Assembly (NCBI GenBank): GCA_031177845.1
Contig: JAPSGG010000149.1
Coordinates: 1-5,310 of the forward strand
Length of the DNA stretch: 5,310 nucleotides
Source: Chromatiales bacterium
Lineage (GTDB): Bacteria > Pseudomonadota > Gammaproteobacteria > JACCYU01
Direction of reading: 5' to 3'
The translations under genes were made by a program, and so were the position numbers. The stretch's first letter is position 1. Each line of letters opens with the position of its first letter. The notes below the pieces were generated by a model. That model saw only the letters and a list, made by a program, of their open reading frames with translations, was not told the origin of the DNA and ran no database searches. This document shows, piece after piece, positions 5,272 to 5,310 of this stretch.

Positions 5272-5310
5272 TTCGTTCTTACTTGTGAGCAGCGCCTGCT
5301 AGGCGCGCCG

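Noticed and set aside
5292..5306. Hairpin GCGCCT-GCT-AGGCGC near the right edge as a terminator
   Set aside because: No T-run on either strand and the context is cut by the window edge.
1..5310. CRISPR array, insertion sequence, tRNA or rRNA
   Set aside because: No spaced direct repeats, transposase motifs, flanking inverted repeats with target duplication, or tRNA cloverleaf sequence were seen on either strand.

Overview
The window reads as a moderately GC-rich (by eye) chromosomal stretch from a Gram-negative, probably proteobacterial, genome. The grounds are a BON-domain envelope protein with the proteobacterial-type MYLFDP..GRRRR N-terminus, two lipoprotein signal peptides with clear lipoboxes, and a sulfatase / ribokinase / PQQ-type sugar dehydrogenase set. 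No genus can be named from the sequence alone.

Layout. At the left edge (1-674, minus strand) lies an intact BON-domain membrane protein whose C-terminus runs off the window. Next, on the same strand, comes a decayed carbohydrate locus. In transcription order it holds a secreted sulfatase (3179 to 1756), a PfkB-family ribokinase (start at 1676), and the C-terminal tail of an L-sorbosone/PQQ-type sugar dehydrogenase (ends at 940). The sulfatase carries three frame changes and two in-frame stops. The ribokinase has a one-base deletion and has lost its catalytic half, because an internal deletion welded it in frame to the dehydrogenase tail. Further upstream on the minus strand is a lipoprotein of the DUF1264/OBAP family (3831 to 3523), cut off after about a third of its domain. 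At the right edge (5271 to 4937, minus strand) is an NTF2/SnoaL-like gene recognisable only by stitching pieces from three reading frames.

The only clearly intact complete gene is a plus-strand 80-residue lipoprotein (4183-4425) with a good ribosome binding site. Downstream of it, 4448-4723 holds no convincing gene but has four stem-loops, two of them in tandem. These could be a structured 3' untranslated region or an RNA.

Overall this looks like a gene graveyard: five recognisable gene remnants against two healthy genes. The sulfatase, ribokinase and dehydrogenase were probably once a co-directional unit for releasing and using a sulfated or oxidisable sugar; that function cannot work from the sequence as given. 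I did not find a convincing undescribed system. The strongest leads are the in-frame ribokinase-dehydrogenase weld, the hairpin cluster, and an excess of the palindrome GCGATCGC. Assembly or sequencing error remains a possible cause of some single-base frameshifts, but not of the large deletions.
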